From the NCBI GenBank assembly GCA_910584685.1, contig CAJUAO010000002.1, positions 62,001-126,000 on the forward strand: DNA of 64,000 nt. Reading direction: 5' to 3'. Position numbers and translations under genes: made by a program. The notes below the pieces were generated by a model. That model saw only the letters and a list, made by a program, of their open reading frames with translations. It ran no database searches and was not told the origin of the DNA. Positions 49,882 through 58,789 of the stretch are shown here, piece by piece. This DNA comes from an uncultured Lachnospiraceae bacterium. Lineage in GTDB: Bacteria; Bacillota; Clostridia; Lachnospirales; Lachnospiraceae. How positions within the stretch are numbered: position 1 is the first letter of the stretch; the number at the start of each line of letters is the position of its first letter.

Positions 49882-52068
49882 TTATATATGCTCATGAGGC
49901 TCAAATACTCTTTTTTCTGTTATAAGAGGCTTCCTTGCATTTTTTATTGCCTCATCACAGAAATACTTTTGAGCCTCTAACGGCTCCTTGCCTCTTTTAT
50001 CTACCTTTTCATATACGCCCTGGCTGTTCATCACATGGGCCTTAAGGGTATCCTTTAACTGCACATCCAGTATATGAATAACCTGCTGTTTTAATTTGTC
50101 ATCCTCAACAGGGAAAAGTATTTCCACTCTCTTATCAAGATTTCTAGGCATCCAGTCGGCGCTGCTCATATAGACCTCCTCTTTTCCGTCGTTATGGAAA
50201 TAAAACACCCTGCTGTGCTCAAGGAAATTTCCTACTATTGAGCGAACGCTTATATTTTCGCTCAATCCCTCTACCTGCGCCCTGAGACAGCATATTCCCC
50301 TGATAATAAGGTCTATCTTTACTCCTGCCTGACCTGCCTCATACAACAAATCTATGGTTTCCCTGTCGCAAAGAGAATTCATTTTTGCTACAATAAACGC
50401 TTTTTTTCCCTCTTTTGCATTTTCAGTCTCTCTCTTTATAAGATACTCAAATTTATCCCTGAGCCAGAGAGGCGCTAACGCCAGCTTATTCCATACCTCA
50501 GGCTCGGAATAGCCTGACAGCATATTAAAGACGGCAGTTGCATCCTCGCCGTATGGCTGACGGCATGTAAAAAGTCCCATATCTGTATAAAGCCTTGCCG
50601 TGGCATCATTATAATTTCCTGTTCCAAGATGAACATACCTTCTGATGCCGTCCTCCTCCTCCCTTACCACAAGTGTTATCTTGCTGTGGGTCTTAAGCCC
50701 CCTTAGTCCGTAAATAACGTGACAGCCTGCTTTTTCCAGCTTTTTCGCCCAGTTTATATTGTTTTCCTCATCAAACCTTGCCTTAAGCTCAACCAGCACC
50801 GATACCTGCTTTCCATTTTCCGCCGCCTCCGCCAGCGAGGCTATAATAGGCGAATTTCCGCTTACCCGGTATAAGGTTTGCTTTATTGCAAGAACGCTGT
50901 CATCCTTTGACGCCTGACGGACAAAATCAACCACCGGGTCAAAGGTTTCATACGGATGATTAAGAAGTATATCTCCCTCCTTTATCTGGTCAAATATACT
51001 TTCCTCAGAATTTATTCTTGGGTTTTGCTGCGGCGTATATTTTTCTGCCCTAAGCTCATTAAAGCCATCTATTCCGTATAGCTTCATAAGAAAGGTTAAA
51101 TCAAGAGGACCGTTTATCATAAATATATCTTCATTGTCAACCTTAAGCTCCTCCTTAAGTATATTTACAAGTCTCTTGTCTGCCGAATCCTCTATCTCAA
51201 GCCTTATTGCCTCTCCCCATTGACGCTTCTTAAGCTGCTTTTCAATCTCCTTCAGCAAATCCTCCGCATCATCCTCGTCAATGGTAAGGTCTGCATTTCT
51301 CATTACCCTGTATGGATGGGCGCAGACCACCTTATAGTTTAAAAACAGCTTTCCGATATGTCTTTCTATTATTTCCTCAAGTAATATTACCGTAGTCTCT
51401 CCCTCGTTTTGGGACGGTATTCTGATTATACGGGGAATTCCTGAAGGAACCTGCACTGTGGCAAACTCTAATTCCCTGTCGTCTGTATTATTTTTATTTT
51501 TTTCCTTATTCTTTGATTTTTCCTCCTTGGCTTTTCCCTTTCTCTTTGCATCCGCCTTGTCCTTTATATCCTCCTTTTTTTCAAGAAGGGCGGCTATATT
51601 TAACGACTTATTCCTTATAAGGGGGAAAGGCCTTGAGGAATCCACAGCCATAGGCGTAAGTATAGGATAAATATTTTCTTCAAAATATCTGTCTGCGTAC
51701 TCCTTCTGCTCATCGCTTAAAGCCTCGTGGCTTTGTACTATAACAAGCTTTTCCTTTTTCAGCGCCGTAATAATTGAGCGGTTATAGGTTGAATACTGCA
51801 TTGAAACAAAGCTGTGTGTTTTTTTGCTTATTGCGCTAAGCTGCTTTGCAGGCGTCATTCCTGACATATCCTCTTTTTCGTATTCTGCATTTACCATATC
51901 CTTTAACGACGCCACTCTTATCATAAAAAATTCATCTAAATTAGACGAGGTAATGCTTAAAAATTTACATCTTTCAAGAAGAGGATTATTTTTGTCTCTT
52001 GCCTCTGACAAAATTCTATAATTAAAATCAAGCCAGCTTAATTCCCTGTTAGTATATTTTTCATTCAT
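49882..52068 (-). CDS. ppk: polyphosphate kinase 1
   Basis: Makes polyphosphate from ATP. The 728-residue protein has the N domain WLDFNYRILSEARDKNNPLL, the His phosphorylation region RYVHLGTGNYNDATARLYTD, the second PLD-like motif FLEHSRVFYF, and YMSSADWMPRNLDKRVE. A Lys/Glu-rich insert near residue 180 (KAKEEKSKNKEKNKNN) is unusual. AAGGAGGTTACT precedes ATG. It lies with ppx/gppA 31 nt upstream, giving a polyP make/break pair. Confidence 0.95.
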   Translation of the reverse strand: MNEKYTNRELSWLDFNYRILSEARDKNNPLLERCKFLSITSSNLDEFFMIRVASLKDMVNAEYEKEDMSGMTPAKQLSAISKKTHSFVSMQYSTYNRSIITALKKEKLVIVQSHEALSDEQKEYADRYFEENIYPILTPMAVDSSRPFPLIRNKSLNIAALLEKKEDIKDKADAKRKGKAKEEKSKNKEKNKNNTDDRELEFATVQVPSGIPRIIRIPSQNEGETTVILLEEIIERHIGKLFLNYKVVCAHPYRVMRNADLTIDEDDAEDLLKEIEKQLKKRQWGEAIRLEIEDSADKRLVNILKEELKVDNEDIFMINGPLDLTFLMKLYGIDGFNELRAEKYTPQQNPRINSEESIFDQIKEGDILLNHPYETFDPVVDFVRQASKDDSVLAIKQTLYRVSGNSPIIASLAEAAENGKQVSVLVELKARFDEENNINWAKKLEKAGCHVIYGLRGLKTHSKITLVVREEEDGIRRYVHLGTGNYNDATARLYTDMGLFTCRQPYGEDATAVFNMLSGYSEPEVWNKLALAPLWLRDKFEYLIKRETENAKEGKKAFIVAKMNSLCDRETIDLLYEAGQAGVKIDLIIRGICCLRAQVEGLSENISVRSIVGNFLEHSRVFYFHNDGKEEVYMSSADWMPRNLDKRVEILFPVEDDKLKQQVIHILDVQLKDTLKAHVMNSQGVYEKVDKRGKEPLEAQKYFCDEAIKNARKPLITEKRVFEPHEHI

Positions 52069-52099
52069 AGTAACCTCCTTAACATAAATAGCGGCAGCT

Positions 52100-53608
52100 T
52101 TACACTATACCCTTTCTCTGCTTCAACAAAAGCTTTACGCCGAATACCTCCTCAAAAAATTCCGCCTTCTCCTTCAACGAACTCTTTTCTAAGGTTATGT
52201 CTTCATTAGTCCTTACGGTAATACTTAAGCTTCCGTCCTTTAAATCTATCTTAAAATCCTTAAGCTTCTGCTTATGGCTTCTGTCAAGGGCATTTGCCAC
52301 ACGAAGTATTGCCAGAAGCTTTGTAACCGTAAGATTATCTGTATTTTCAAGCTCTATGGTATTATACTTTACCACATTAGCCACAAGCTCCCTCTCTCCA
52401 TGTGAAAGTCCCAGTATTTCCGTTGCCATAATAATATCGTAAGAGCATTGCGGGGATGAATTTATGCTTATATATTTTCCGCAGTCATGGAGAAAAATTG
52501 CTATTTCCAAAAGAAGCTTTTCCCTCTCCCCCATACCGTGTATCTTTTTTGTGGCGTCAAATATAGCAGTTGCAATTTCACGTATATTGTTTACGTGGGA
52601 CTGGCTTGCCTTGTATCTTTTTGATATGCTCTTTGCGGTGCTTAAAATATCTGCGTTATAATTATGTTCTATACTTATTTTTTTCTTTTTTAAACCGTAT
52701 TCTATTACCATTCCGTCAGGAAGGCTTACGCATGAAATCCATATTTTTTTTGCGCCTGTTTCCTTTAATATTTTCTCATATATTTTTATGGTAGGCATAA
52801 GCATAATAGTCTGCTCTCTTGTAAGCCCGTAGTCCTTCATTATCTCCATTGTTGATTTCTGACTAAGCTTTTCACATTCTGCCGTAAATTCCTCTGCCGT
52901 ATAAATAATATTCTTTTTTCCGTCGTTAACTTTTTTTGCAAATGTGGATATCTGTACTCCTGTGGCTATTATGCTTGTTATCTGTTTATCCTTTATAAAC
53001 ATTTTCCTGTAGGTCTGCCAGTCGTTATTTATAAGCTCATCCACAAGCTTGTCAAAATGCTTTATATCGTCGGATAAATCATACAAAAGCTCTCTTATTC
53101 TCATGGAGCCGAGACGAAGGTTTTGGGTTGCAGCTAAGGCTCCCTTTTCCACCAGTGAAATCTGCAGGCTTCCTGAGCCTAAATCAATATATGCCGTTCC
53201 GTCGTCTATAAACTCCCTGCTTTCCTTCTCATACATAAACAAGGCTCTGTAGTCCACAAGGCGCTCCTCGGAATTGCTTAAAATACGTACCTTTAAGCCT
53301 GTTCTTACCTTTATTCTGTCTAACACAACCGAAGCGTTGGCTGCCTCTCTTATGCCGCTTGTTGCCACCGCATCATAGTCCGTAACCTTATATTCCTTAA
53401 TAACATTATTAAACCGCTCCAACACATCGCACAGCTTTTCTATAGTTTCAAAGCTGATTTTGCCGTTGGAGTAGGTTTCGCTTCCAAGGCTCATTATCTG
53501 CCTTACATTCTCTATTGTCTTTATTTTTTTATCCGCCGTAATCTGATACAGCTTAAGCTCCAGCTCGTAGGAGCCTATGCTTATAACGGCATACTTCACC
53601 AACGCCAT
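52100..53608 (-). CDS. ppx: Ppx/GppA exopolyphosphatase with HD domain
   Basis: Exopolyphosphatase/guanosine pentaphosphatase family, 502 residues from the ATG at 53608. The ASKHA fold begins VKYAVISIGSYELELKLYQI; DAVATSGIREAANA and DDGTAYIDLGSGSLQISLVE are the nucleotide motifs. The end is an HD domain (IFLHDCGKYISINSS). An outer frame to 53644 adds MPELLMRKAGWN; MRKAG also occurs before the Fur-like gene, as noted. It follows pheA and precedes ppk. Confidence 0.93.
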   Translation of the reverse strand: MALVKYAVISIGSYELELKLYQITADKKIKTIENVRQIMSLGSETYSNGKISFETIEKLCDVLERFNNVIKEYKVTDYDAVATSGIREAANASVVLDRIKVRTGLKVRILSNSEERLVDYRALFMYEKESREFIDDGTAYIDLGSGSLQISLVEKGALAATQNLRLGSMRIRELLYDLSDDIKHFDKLVDELINNDWQTYRKMFIKDKQITSIIATGVQISTFAKKVNDGKKNIIYTAEEFTAECEKLSQKSTMEIMKDYGLTREQTIMLMPTIKIYEKILKETGAKKIWISCVSLPDGMVIEYGLKKKKISIEHNYNADILSTAKSISKRYKASQSHVNNIREIATAIFDATKKIHGMGEREKLLLEIAIFLHDCGKYISINSSPQCSYDIIMATEILGLSHGERELVANVVKYNTIELENTDNLTVTKLLAILRVANALDRSHKQKLKDFKIDLKDGSLSITVRTNEDITLEKSSLKEKAEFFEEVFGVKLLLKQRKGIV

Positions 53609-53644
53609 ATTCCACCCTGCCTTTCTCATTAATAATTCCGGCAA

Positions 53645-54775
53645 TTAATAATTGCCTAGTATAACCAGCTTGCTTACCTCCTCGCTTATTCCCCTAAGGG
53701 CGTTGTTAACTGCCCCGTCAGAAATTTTACCTTCTATATCTATAATAAACCTGTATTCCCACTGTCTGTTTTCTATAGGTCTTGACTCTATCTTAGTCAT
53801 ATTTATACCGTTATAGCTGAAATGAGATAACACATTATATAATGTTCCGCTTTCATGGGCCATCTCCACGCATATACTAATCTTGTCAGCCTCCTTAGTA
53901 TATATTCTTTCTCTACCTACTATTAAAAATCTTGTAGTGTTGGCATCCTCCTGATTTATTCTTTCCTTAAGGACTTTAAGACCATGTATCTTTGCTGCCT
54001 TTACGCTTGCTATTGCCACATGGGTTTTATCTCCCTCGTCACATACCTTTTTTGCGCTTACGGCTGTATTTTCACAGCTTATCTGCTGCCATTCCCTATG
54101 CTCTCTTAGATATTTCTCACATTGCATAAGGGCCTGTGGATGCGAATACACAGTGGTAATATCGCTTATTTTAGCATCTGCAAGACCAAGAAGCGCATGC
54201 TCCACCAAAACCTCAGTCTCTGCCACTATGTAATTATCATACTCTAAAAGCAAATCATGAACCTGTGTAACAGCTCCTGCCGTAGAATTTTCTATGGGAA
54301 GCACTGCATAATCCGCCCGCCCTGATTTTACCTCCTCCATGGCATCCCGCCACGACTCTACATGATAGCAGTCTGCCTCATCGCCAAAATACTGTAATGA
54401 TGCCTCATGGGCGTAAGCTCCCTCCACCCCCTGATATACCACCTTTACATCAGGTCTTCTTATTGTATCTACAGAGCGGAAGGATACATCGCTTATAAGT
54501 CCGTGCTTAGCCATAAGCTTATACTGAAGCTTTCTGCTCATAGCCATTATCTGCTTAAACAGCTCTCTCACATCATGCCTGTTCTCTTCCTTTTGCACAA
54601 GAAGCTTTATATTATCAAGCTTCTCCTTCTCCCTGCCTGTATCTAACACCTGCTTTCCTGTTTTTATCTTATACTCTGCCACGTCCTCGCAAAGTGACAT
54701 TCTGTTTTCAAAAAGCTGTACTATTTTCTTGTCTACTTCATCAATATGTTCTCTTATTTCACTTAAATCAGCCAT
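53645..54775 (-). CDS. pheA: bifunctional chorismate mutase/prephenate dehydratase
   Basis: Makes phenylpyruvate from chorismate. Residues 1-95 form an AroQ chorismate mutase (IREHIDEVDKKIVQLFENRM), ~110-290 the dehydratase (YQGVEGAYAHEASLQYF, VLPIENSTAGAVTQVHDLL, with the TRF motif in ANTTRFLIVG) and ~295-376 an ACT domain with ESRPIENRQWEYRF for feedback by Phe. AAGGAAATACT precedes ATG. No T-box leader was seen. It heads a possible pheA-ppx-ppk unit. Confidence 0.95.
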   Translation of the reverse strand: MADLSEIREHIDEVDKKIVQLFENRMSLCEDVAEYKIKTGKQVLDTGREKEKLDNIKLLVQKEENRHDVRELFKQIMAMSRKLQYKLMAKHGLISDVSFRSVDTIRRPDVKVVYQGVEGAYAHEASLQYFGDEADCYHVESWRDAMEEVKSGRADYAVLPIENSTAGAVTQVHDLLLEYDNYIVAETEVLVEHALLGLADAKISDITTVYSHPQALMQCEKYLREHREWQQISCENTAVSAKKVCDEGDKTHVAIASVKAAKIHGLKVLKERINQEDANTTRFLIVGRERIYTKEADKISICVEMAHESGTLYNVLSHFSYNGINMTKIESRPIENRQWEYRFIIDIEGKISDGAVNNALRGISEEVSKLVILGNY

Positions 54776-54872
54776 AGTATTTCCTTTCCGTTACTATATT
54801 AACCATGTTTACGGCATGTTTCCCGTAGTGTATATCCTTGCTTGCAGCATTTTATTATATTTCTGTGGGGTC

Positions 54873-54969
54873 TTTTGCACATTTTGGCTTAGCTTTGCTG
54901 AGACTGTTTTATTTGTTTTGTGCGGATTTTTGCACATTTTTTAACTCAGCTTTGTTGAAACTATTTTAT
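54873..54969. repeat. two copies of an interspersed palindromic repeat
   Basis: Unit A (54873-54912) and unit B (54927-54969) share TTTTGCACATTTT, then GCTTAGCTTTGCTGAGACT or ACTCAGCTTTGTTGAAACT and TTTTAT. They resemble the hairpin GCTCGGCTGTGCCGAGACT near 30331. They sit upstream of pheA. Confidence 0.65.
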
Positions 54970-55448
54970 CATAAATATAACAGAAAAAACAGACCTGTTT
55001 TTTATTGATTTTACTGAAATTATCTTTAAAGCTAAAAAGTGTTAGGAAATTCAATTCTTTTGGCGGTTGTAATTTTGGCTTTGTTAAATTTTTTACTGTC
55101 TGCTGTTAAGCCTTTGGTAGAGAATTACTATTTATAATACTTATCCATATTGCAGTTAAAATTAAAAAAACAAAATATAGCGTAAAAAAATAAATTTAAA
55201 ATTTATATGTACGCTTTTATCATATTTTTTCAGACTTTTATTCCACCTGTCAAAATCGGTCATAAAAATGTCAAAATTGGACTAATTTTCCTTTTCAAAA
55301 TTTTAATCCAGCATTTAATTCATCATCAACGATAAAGAATAAACTTGATATTGATTGGATAATGGGAAAAATAGAAAAGGAAGATTACCAAAGAGTAGAA
55401 GACTATGTATTGGATTATTGCTTAGATTAAAAATCAGAAATTTTATAC
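54970..55448. other. AT-rich accessory gap with a possible gene remnant
   Basis: No complete gene. A 22-codon end of a frame, ATG at 55362 to TAA at 55428-55430 (MGKIEKEDYQRVEDYVLDYC), with an open frame continuing upstream, looks like the C-terminus of a lost small protein. The direct motif TGTCAAAAT occurs twice around 55246-55277. Confidence 0.35.
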
Positions 55449-55476
55449 TTGACAAAATTGAATATGATGATATCCT
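55449..55476 (+). promoter_or_regulatory. possible promoter of the nucleotidyltransferase gene
   Basis: TTGACA (55449-55454), 16-nt spacer, TATCCT (55471-55476). The leader to the ATG at 55534 is about 50 nt. Confidence 0.5.
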
Positions 55477-55533
55477 ATGATGATACAGCTTTAAAGTTGT
55501 ATGGGCGGAATGGGCGAGAAGGAGAAAGAAGAA

Positions 55534-56181
55534 ATGTATGAGTATGTGAAAAAATCCGAGTATGCGCCTGTAAAAAACGAACTTGAAAAAATAATTAAGT
55601 GTGTTCAAATTGAGATGCGAGAAAAATATGGTCTGACATTCTGGTTTCAACTAATCGGAAGTGGGAAGAGGCATCTTGTCACTAGAGTTCGCGGCGGAAA
55701 TAGCGGGTATGATTTTGATTATAATTTAATTATACAGCGTTTGGGAAAAATGCATTATGATGCACAAATTGTAAAACAGAGTTTTATGGCTGCATTAAAA
55801 AATGTTTTGAAAGGAACGAAATATTATGCTCCAAAGGATTCGACATCGGCTATTACGATAAAGGTTGTTGACAAAAAACAAAATAAAATATTGCACAGAT
55901 GTGATTTTGCCATTATCTATTACAAGGATTGTAGTAGAAATGATGGCTATTACTATTTGCGAAATAATAAGAAACAAAATGTATATGCATTTGTTTTCCG
56001 CTCAATAAATTTTAGAATACAAGAAAAAGCGAATGATATTCTTGGAAAAGATGGCGGCTGGGCGTATATTAGTGAAGAATACCGAAAATTGAAAGATATC
56101 AATGAAGGAAATGGAAAACATTCGTATTCTCTTTATGCCGAAGCAGTCAATAATGTGTATAATCAAATGTTTTATCAGTAA
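55534..56181 (+). CDS. orphan polymerase-beta-type nucleotidyltransferase
   Basis: A 215-residue protein (ATG with GGAG nine bases upstream; an in-frame ATG at 55501 would add 11 residues). The pol-beta NTase pattern is present: GSGKR at 42-46, the D-x-D pair D60-F-D62 in GYDFDYNLII, and a third acidic residue D124 in LHRCDFAIIYY. This triad supports real catalysis on nucleotides. The family is unnamed to me; CD-NTase-like, minimal NTase or a defence-type enzyme are all possible. No effector, Cap gene or partner toxin is adjacent. The gene is AT-richer and uses codons unlike its neighbours, and lies in a repeat-bearing island, so horizontal gain is likely. Confidence 0.65.
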   Translation: MYEYVKKSEYAPVKNELEKIIKCVQIEMREKYGLTFWFQLIGSGKRHLVTRVRGGNSGYDFDYNLIIQRLGKMHYDAQIVKQSFMAALKNVLKGTKYYAPKDSTSAITIKVVDKKQNKILHRCDFAIIYYKDCSRNDGYYYLRNNKKQNVYAFVFRSINFRIQEKANDILGKDGGWAYISEEYRKLKDINEGNGKHSYSLYAEAVNNVYNQMFYQ

Positions 56182-56266
56182 ACTACTGTTAAAAAGGAGA
56201 TTTTTTATTTTGACTGGTACATAAAAATTTTTTGCGTTTTGCCCACGCATGTGCTATATTAGACAT

Positions 56267-56375
56267 AGAACATAGAATGGGAAATCCATAGAAGTGGCTC
56301 TACCCATATTATGACAAATTTTACCTCATACGATGTATGCCGTCACTGCTGCTTATAGTGGCGGCTATTTCTTTT
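56267..56375 (+). ncRNA. candidate small RNA
   Basis: A promoter-like pair TTGCGT (56232-56237), 17 nt, TATATT (56255-56260) is followed ~80 nt later by a terminator: GCCGTCACT (56339-56347) pairs with AGTGGCGGC (56357-56365), then TATTTCTTTTT. No credible coding frame lies inside; a 16-codon frame (MPSLLLIVAAISFSGR) covers the hairpin but has no ribosome site. Confidence 0.45.
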
Positions 56376-56524
56376 TCTGGAAGGTAAAGGCATAAATTAA
56401 GAAAATTAGTTTCCCGAAAATTCACTTTATAACAATGTCCACAGAGATAGTAAACACCGGATTGCTATATCCACAATCCTCAGAACAAATCTTTGAAGGA
56501 AAAGTACAAAAATATCGAATAATA

Positions 56525-56533
56525 TGATATAAT
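56525..56533 (+). promoter_or_regulatory. extended -10 promoter of the small toxin-like gene
   Basis: TG-A-TATAAT, an extended -10 element with no matching -35. Transcription would start near 56540, giving a leader of ~40 nt before the small ORF. Confidence 0.65.
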
Positions 56534-56578
56534 TTATGTGTTGCTCACCGACACCCGCAACAGGGAGGAGGTGTTTGC

Positions 56579-56677
56579 ATGGAAGTTGTGATTTCTTTTT
56601 TAGTTGCTGTTGTGGCTGGTGTAGCCTGCCACTACATCATCAAATGGTTAGACAGTGACGATAAGAGCAACAACTAA
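56579..56677 (+). CDS. small membrane peptide, type I toxin-like (32 residues)
   Basis: ATG at 56579 follows GGAGGAGGTGTTTGC, a strong ribosome site. The peptide MEVVISFLVAVVAGVACH-YIIKWLDSDDKSNN (split for display) has one hydrophobic helix and a charged tail, as in Fst/TxpA/BsrG-like or holin-like toxins of Bacillota. It has its own promoter and a shared 3' hairpin with a convergent RNA. Host membrane toxicity is inferred, not shown. Confidence 0.65.
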   Translation: MEVVISFLVAVVAGVACHYIIKWLDSDDKSNN

Positions 56678-56704
56678 CCTAGTGGGTGCTTTGCCACTAT
56701 AAAA

Positions 56705-56788
56705 GAAAAGAAGAATCCCCAAACTGTGCTGCAACACAGTTTGGGGATTCACTTCTTGTCCGCATGGACTTGTGATTTCTTTTTGCCT
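56705..56788 (-). ncRNA. candidate antisense antitoxin RNA
   Basis: A convergent minus-strand RNA of about 80 nt. Its promoter is TTGAAA (56818-56823), 17-nt spacer, TATAAT (56795-56800) on the minus strand. It runs into the hairpin 56714-56749 followed by CTTCTTTTCTTTT, so it overlaps the 3' end of the small-peptide mRNA. This is the par/Fst and TxpA-RatA type arrangement. Confidence 0.6.
56714..56749. terminator. shared hairpin of the toxin-like mRNA and antisense RNA
   Basis: Perfect 15-base arms, 56714-56728 (AATCCCCAAACTGTG) and 56735-56749, with a six-base loop. T-rich on the minus-strand side; less so on the plus side. Confidence 0.8.
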
Positions 56789-56794
56789 ATCGGC

Positions 56795-56823
56795 ATTATA
56801 GCATATGCAAAAACTTTTTTCAA
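56795..56823 (-). promoter_or_regulatory. promoter of the antisense RNA
   Basis: TTGAAA (56818-56823) and TATAAT (56795-56800) on the minus strand, 17-nt spacer, close to consensus. The remaining gap to 57093 is AT-rich with no gene. Confidence 0.7.
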
Positions 56824-57093
56824 TATTCTTTTTTAATTTGAAATTTATCTCTTGAAATTTATCTTTATCTTATATCAATTAAGGATAATTTTTAAATTGC
56901 CAAAAGGTTGGACAACACAAGAATTATAACATATCTATTAATATTCTTCTATTCTTTTCTTAAAAGACTTTATGTTTGGGATTGTGTTGGTACTTTATGC
57001 CTTTACCTTCCGAAAAAAGCTTATTTTTATATTTTATCCTTATCCGGCATCTATTCTTAATCCAATCCTAAGAAATTCTTAAACTCTCTATTC

Positions 57094-57123
57094 TTTACAC
57101 CAATTACCAATATATGCTATACT
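57094..57123 (+). promoter_or_regulatory. promoter of the third ABC exporter
   Basis: TTTACA (57094-57099), 18-nt spacer, TATACT (57118-57123), leader of about 75 nt with AAGGAGG at 57185-57191. Confidence 0.65.
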
Positions 57124-57203
57124 TAATCCCGTCAAAGCAATCTGTTAATTTACTTTTGTGTCTTTGACAAGTATAAATATTTTTAAGGAGGAAACCATGA
57201 CAC

Positions 57204-57842
57204 ATGAAAAAATTTTTTAAACGCGCAAACCGGGGGCTTTTGCTTGGCGGAATTATTTTAATTGCTCTTATAATCTATATAGTCATAGATTATTCGCGCT
57301 TCAACAGTGAAAAGTCTGCTATTAAAAAGCAGATTGAAGACTATATGGACGGCTTCTTCAAGCATCTTGAGTCCGGCGACTATGAGGCATTATTAAAGCT
57401 TGTCAACGATTCCTATACCGGAAAGGCTGTTGTAAGTGATAATTACTTTACTGACATAACAGATATGACCTCTGAAATTAAAAACAGGCTTGAACAGTTT
57501 TTGGCGGAAAACAAGAAAAACGACTATATAATTTCAGACGCATCATATAGAATTACGAGCAATTCCGTTAAAAAGGCCGGACCGGGCATGGCTTTCGTAA
57601 AGCTTAAATATTCAGTTACGCTAAACGGCTATTCTTCAATGGATATAATTTTTCCATTTGGAATTATGGGAGGAATAACATTCGACAGCTCTCCTGACGC
57701 CAAAACCGAACAGTTTACCTACTCCTTTGAAGGAGAATATACATTATATATGTATAAAGAAAAGGGAACATGGAAATTCTCACAAAACAGCGGTTACGAC
57801 TGGATTAAAAATATGACTTCTGTAAAGGAGGTGTCCAAATGA
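57204..57842 (+). CDS. membrane-anchored protein of ABC exporter operon
   Basis: A 212-residue protein with one N-terminal helix (LLLGGIILIALIIYIVIDYS) and an extracytoplasmic domain that may be NTF2-like (KKQIEDYMDGFFKHLESGDY). A second helix-like GGITF loop is not membrane. No homologous function recognised. The AGGAGG is 12 bases from its ATG but 5 bases from another ATG at 57197 in a different frame, MTHEKIF, that stops at 57220. This short frame could dampen translation. The gene overlaps the next (ATPase) by four bases (ATGA). Confidence 0.7.
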   Translation: MKKFFKRANRGLLLGGIILIALIIYIVIDYSRFNSEKSAIKKQIEDYMDGFFKHLESGDYEALLKLVNDSYTGKAVVSDNYFTDITDMTSEIKNRLEQFLAENKKNDYIISDASYRITSNSVKKAGPGMAFVKLKYSVTLNGYSSMDIIFPFGIMGGITFDSSPDAKTEQFTYSFEGEYTLYMYKEKGTWKFSQNSGYDWIKNMTSVKEVSK

Positions 57843-58789
57843 GCAGTGCATTGACAATAAAAAACATAAATAAATCCTTTGGAAAAAGAAAGGTTCTCCA
57901 TGACGTATCCTTTGAAACCTACACTGGGGAGGTTTTCGGCTTTCTTGGCCCTAACGGCGCAGGCAAAACCACGCTTATCAAGCTTATTGTAGGTCTTTTA
58001 AATCTTGAGGAGGGTAGCATTTCAGTATGCGGCTATGATATACATAAGGACTTCGAGGCTGCCATGTCAAACATAGGGGGAATTGTTGAAAATCCTGAGC
58101 TATACAGATATATGACCGGCATGCAGAATCTACGTCAATATGCCAATATGCGCAAGGGAGTAACCGACGAGCGCATAAGGGAGGTTATTGAGCTGGTAGG
58201 CCTTTCAAACAGGATAAATGATAAGGTAGGAAAATATTCCCTTGGAATGAGACAACGTCTTGGTCTTGCGCAGTCTCTTCTGCATAAGCCAAAGGTGCTT
58301 GTTCTTGACGAGCCTACAAACGGTCTTGACCCTGCCGGAATAAAGCATCTTCGTGATATTCTAAAAAATATAGCGCATCATGAGGACGTCTGTGTTTTTA
58401 TATCAAGCCACCTTATGAGTGAAATGGAGCTTATGTGCGACAGGGTAGGAATCATAGTAAGAGGCGAATTAAAAAGCGTACAGACTATAGACGAGATGCT
58501 TAGAAGCATTGACAGCGCAACTGCAACCTACGAATATAAGACAGACAATTTATCAAAGACCGTTTTACTTATAAGAGAAAGGTATCCTGAATATGCGCTC
58601 CATGAAGGGGAGGAACAGGTCTTTACCATTGACGTTCCAAGTGAAAACTGCAATGAAATTATTGCCGATATTAACAGCCTTATTATTTCAAGTGGATTGC
58701 GCCTTTACTCTGTATATATGCACGACACCAGAAGTCTTGAGGATGCGTTTATAGAATTAACAGACGAGGGGGGAACACAAATTGCTTAA
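57839..58789 (+). CDS. ABC exporter ATP-binding protein
   Basis: A 316-residue ATPase with Walker A GFLGPNGAGKTTLIK, signature YSLGMRQRLGLAQSLL, Walker B VLVLDEPTNGLDP and a BcrA-like C-terminal part (DTRSLEDAFIELTDEGG). Translation is coupled to its upstream membrane protein by ATGA and to the following permease by an 8-base overlap. Substrate unknown. Confidence 0.92.
   Translation: MSSALTIKNINKSFGKRKVLHDVSFETYTGEVFGFLGPNGAGKTTLIKLIVGLLNLEEGSISVCGYDIHKDFEAAMSNIGGIVENPELYRYMTGMQNLRQYANMRKGVTDERIREVIELVGLSNRINDKVGKYSLGMRQRLGLAQSLLHKPKVLVLDEPTNGLDPAGIKHLRDILKNIAHHEDVCVFISSHLMSEMELMCDRVGIIVRGELKSVQTIDEMLRSIDSATATYEYKTDNLSKTVLLIRERYPEYALHEGEEQVFTIDVPSENCNEIIADINSLIISSGLRLYSVYMHDTRSLEDAFIELTDEGGTQIA

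Noticed and set aside
54776..55100. T-box leader for pheA
   Set aside because: No AGGGTGG-type T-box sequence or specifier loop was found; only repeats.
56337..56390. 16-codon hydrophobic frame MPSLLLIVAAISFSGR
   Set aside because: No ribosome site and it covers a clear intrinsic terminator hairpin.
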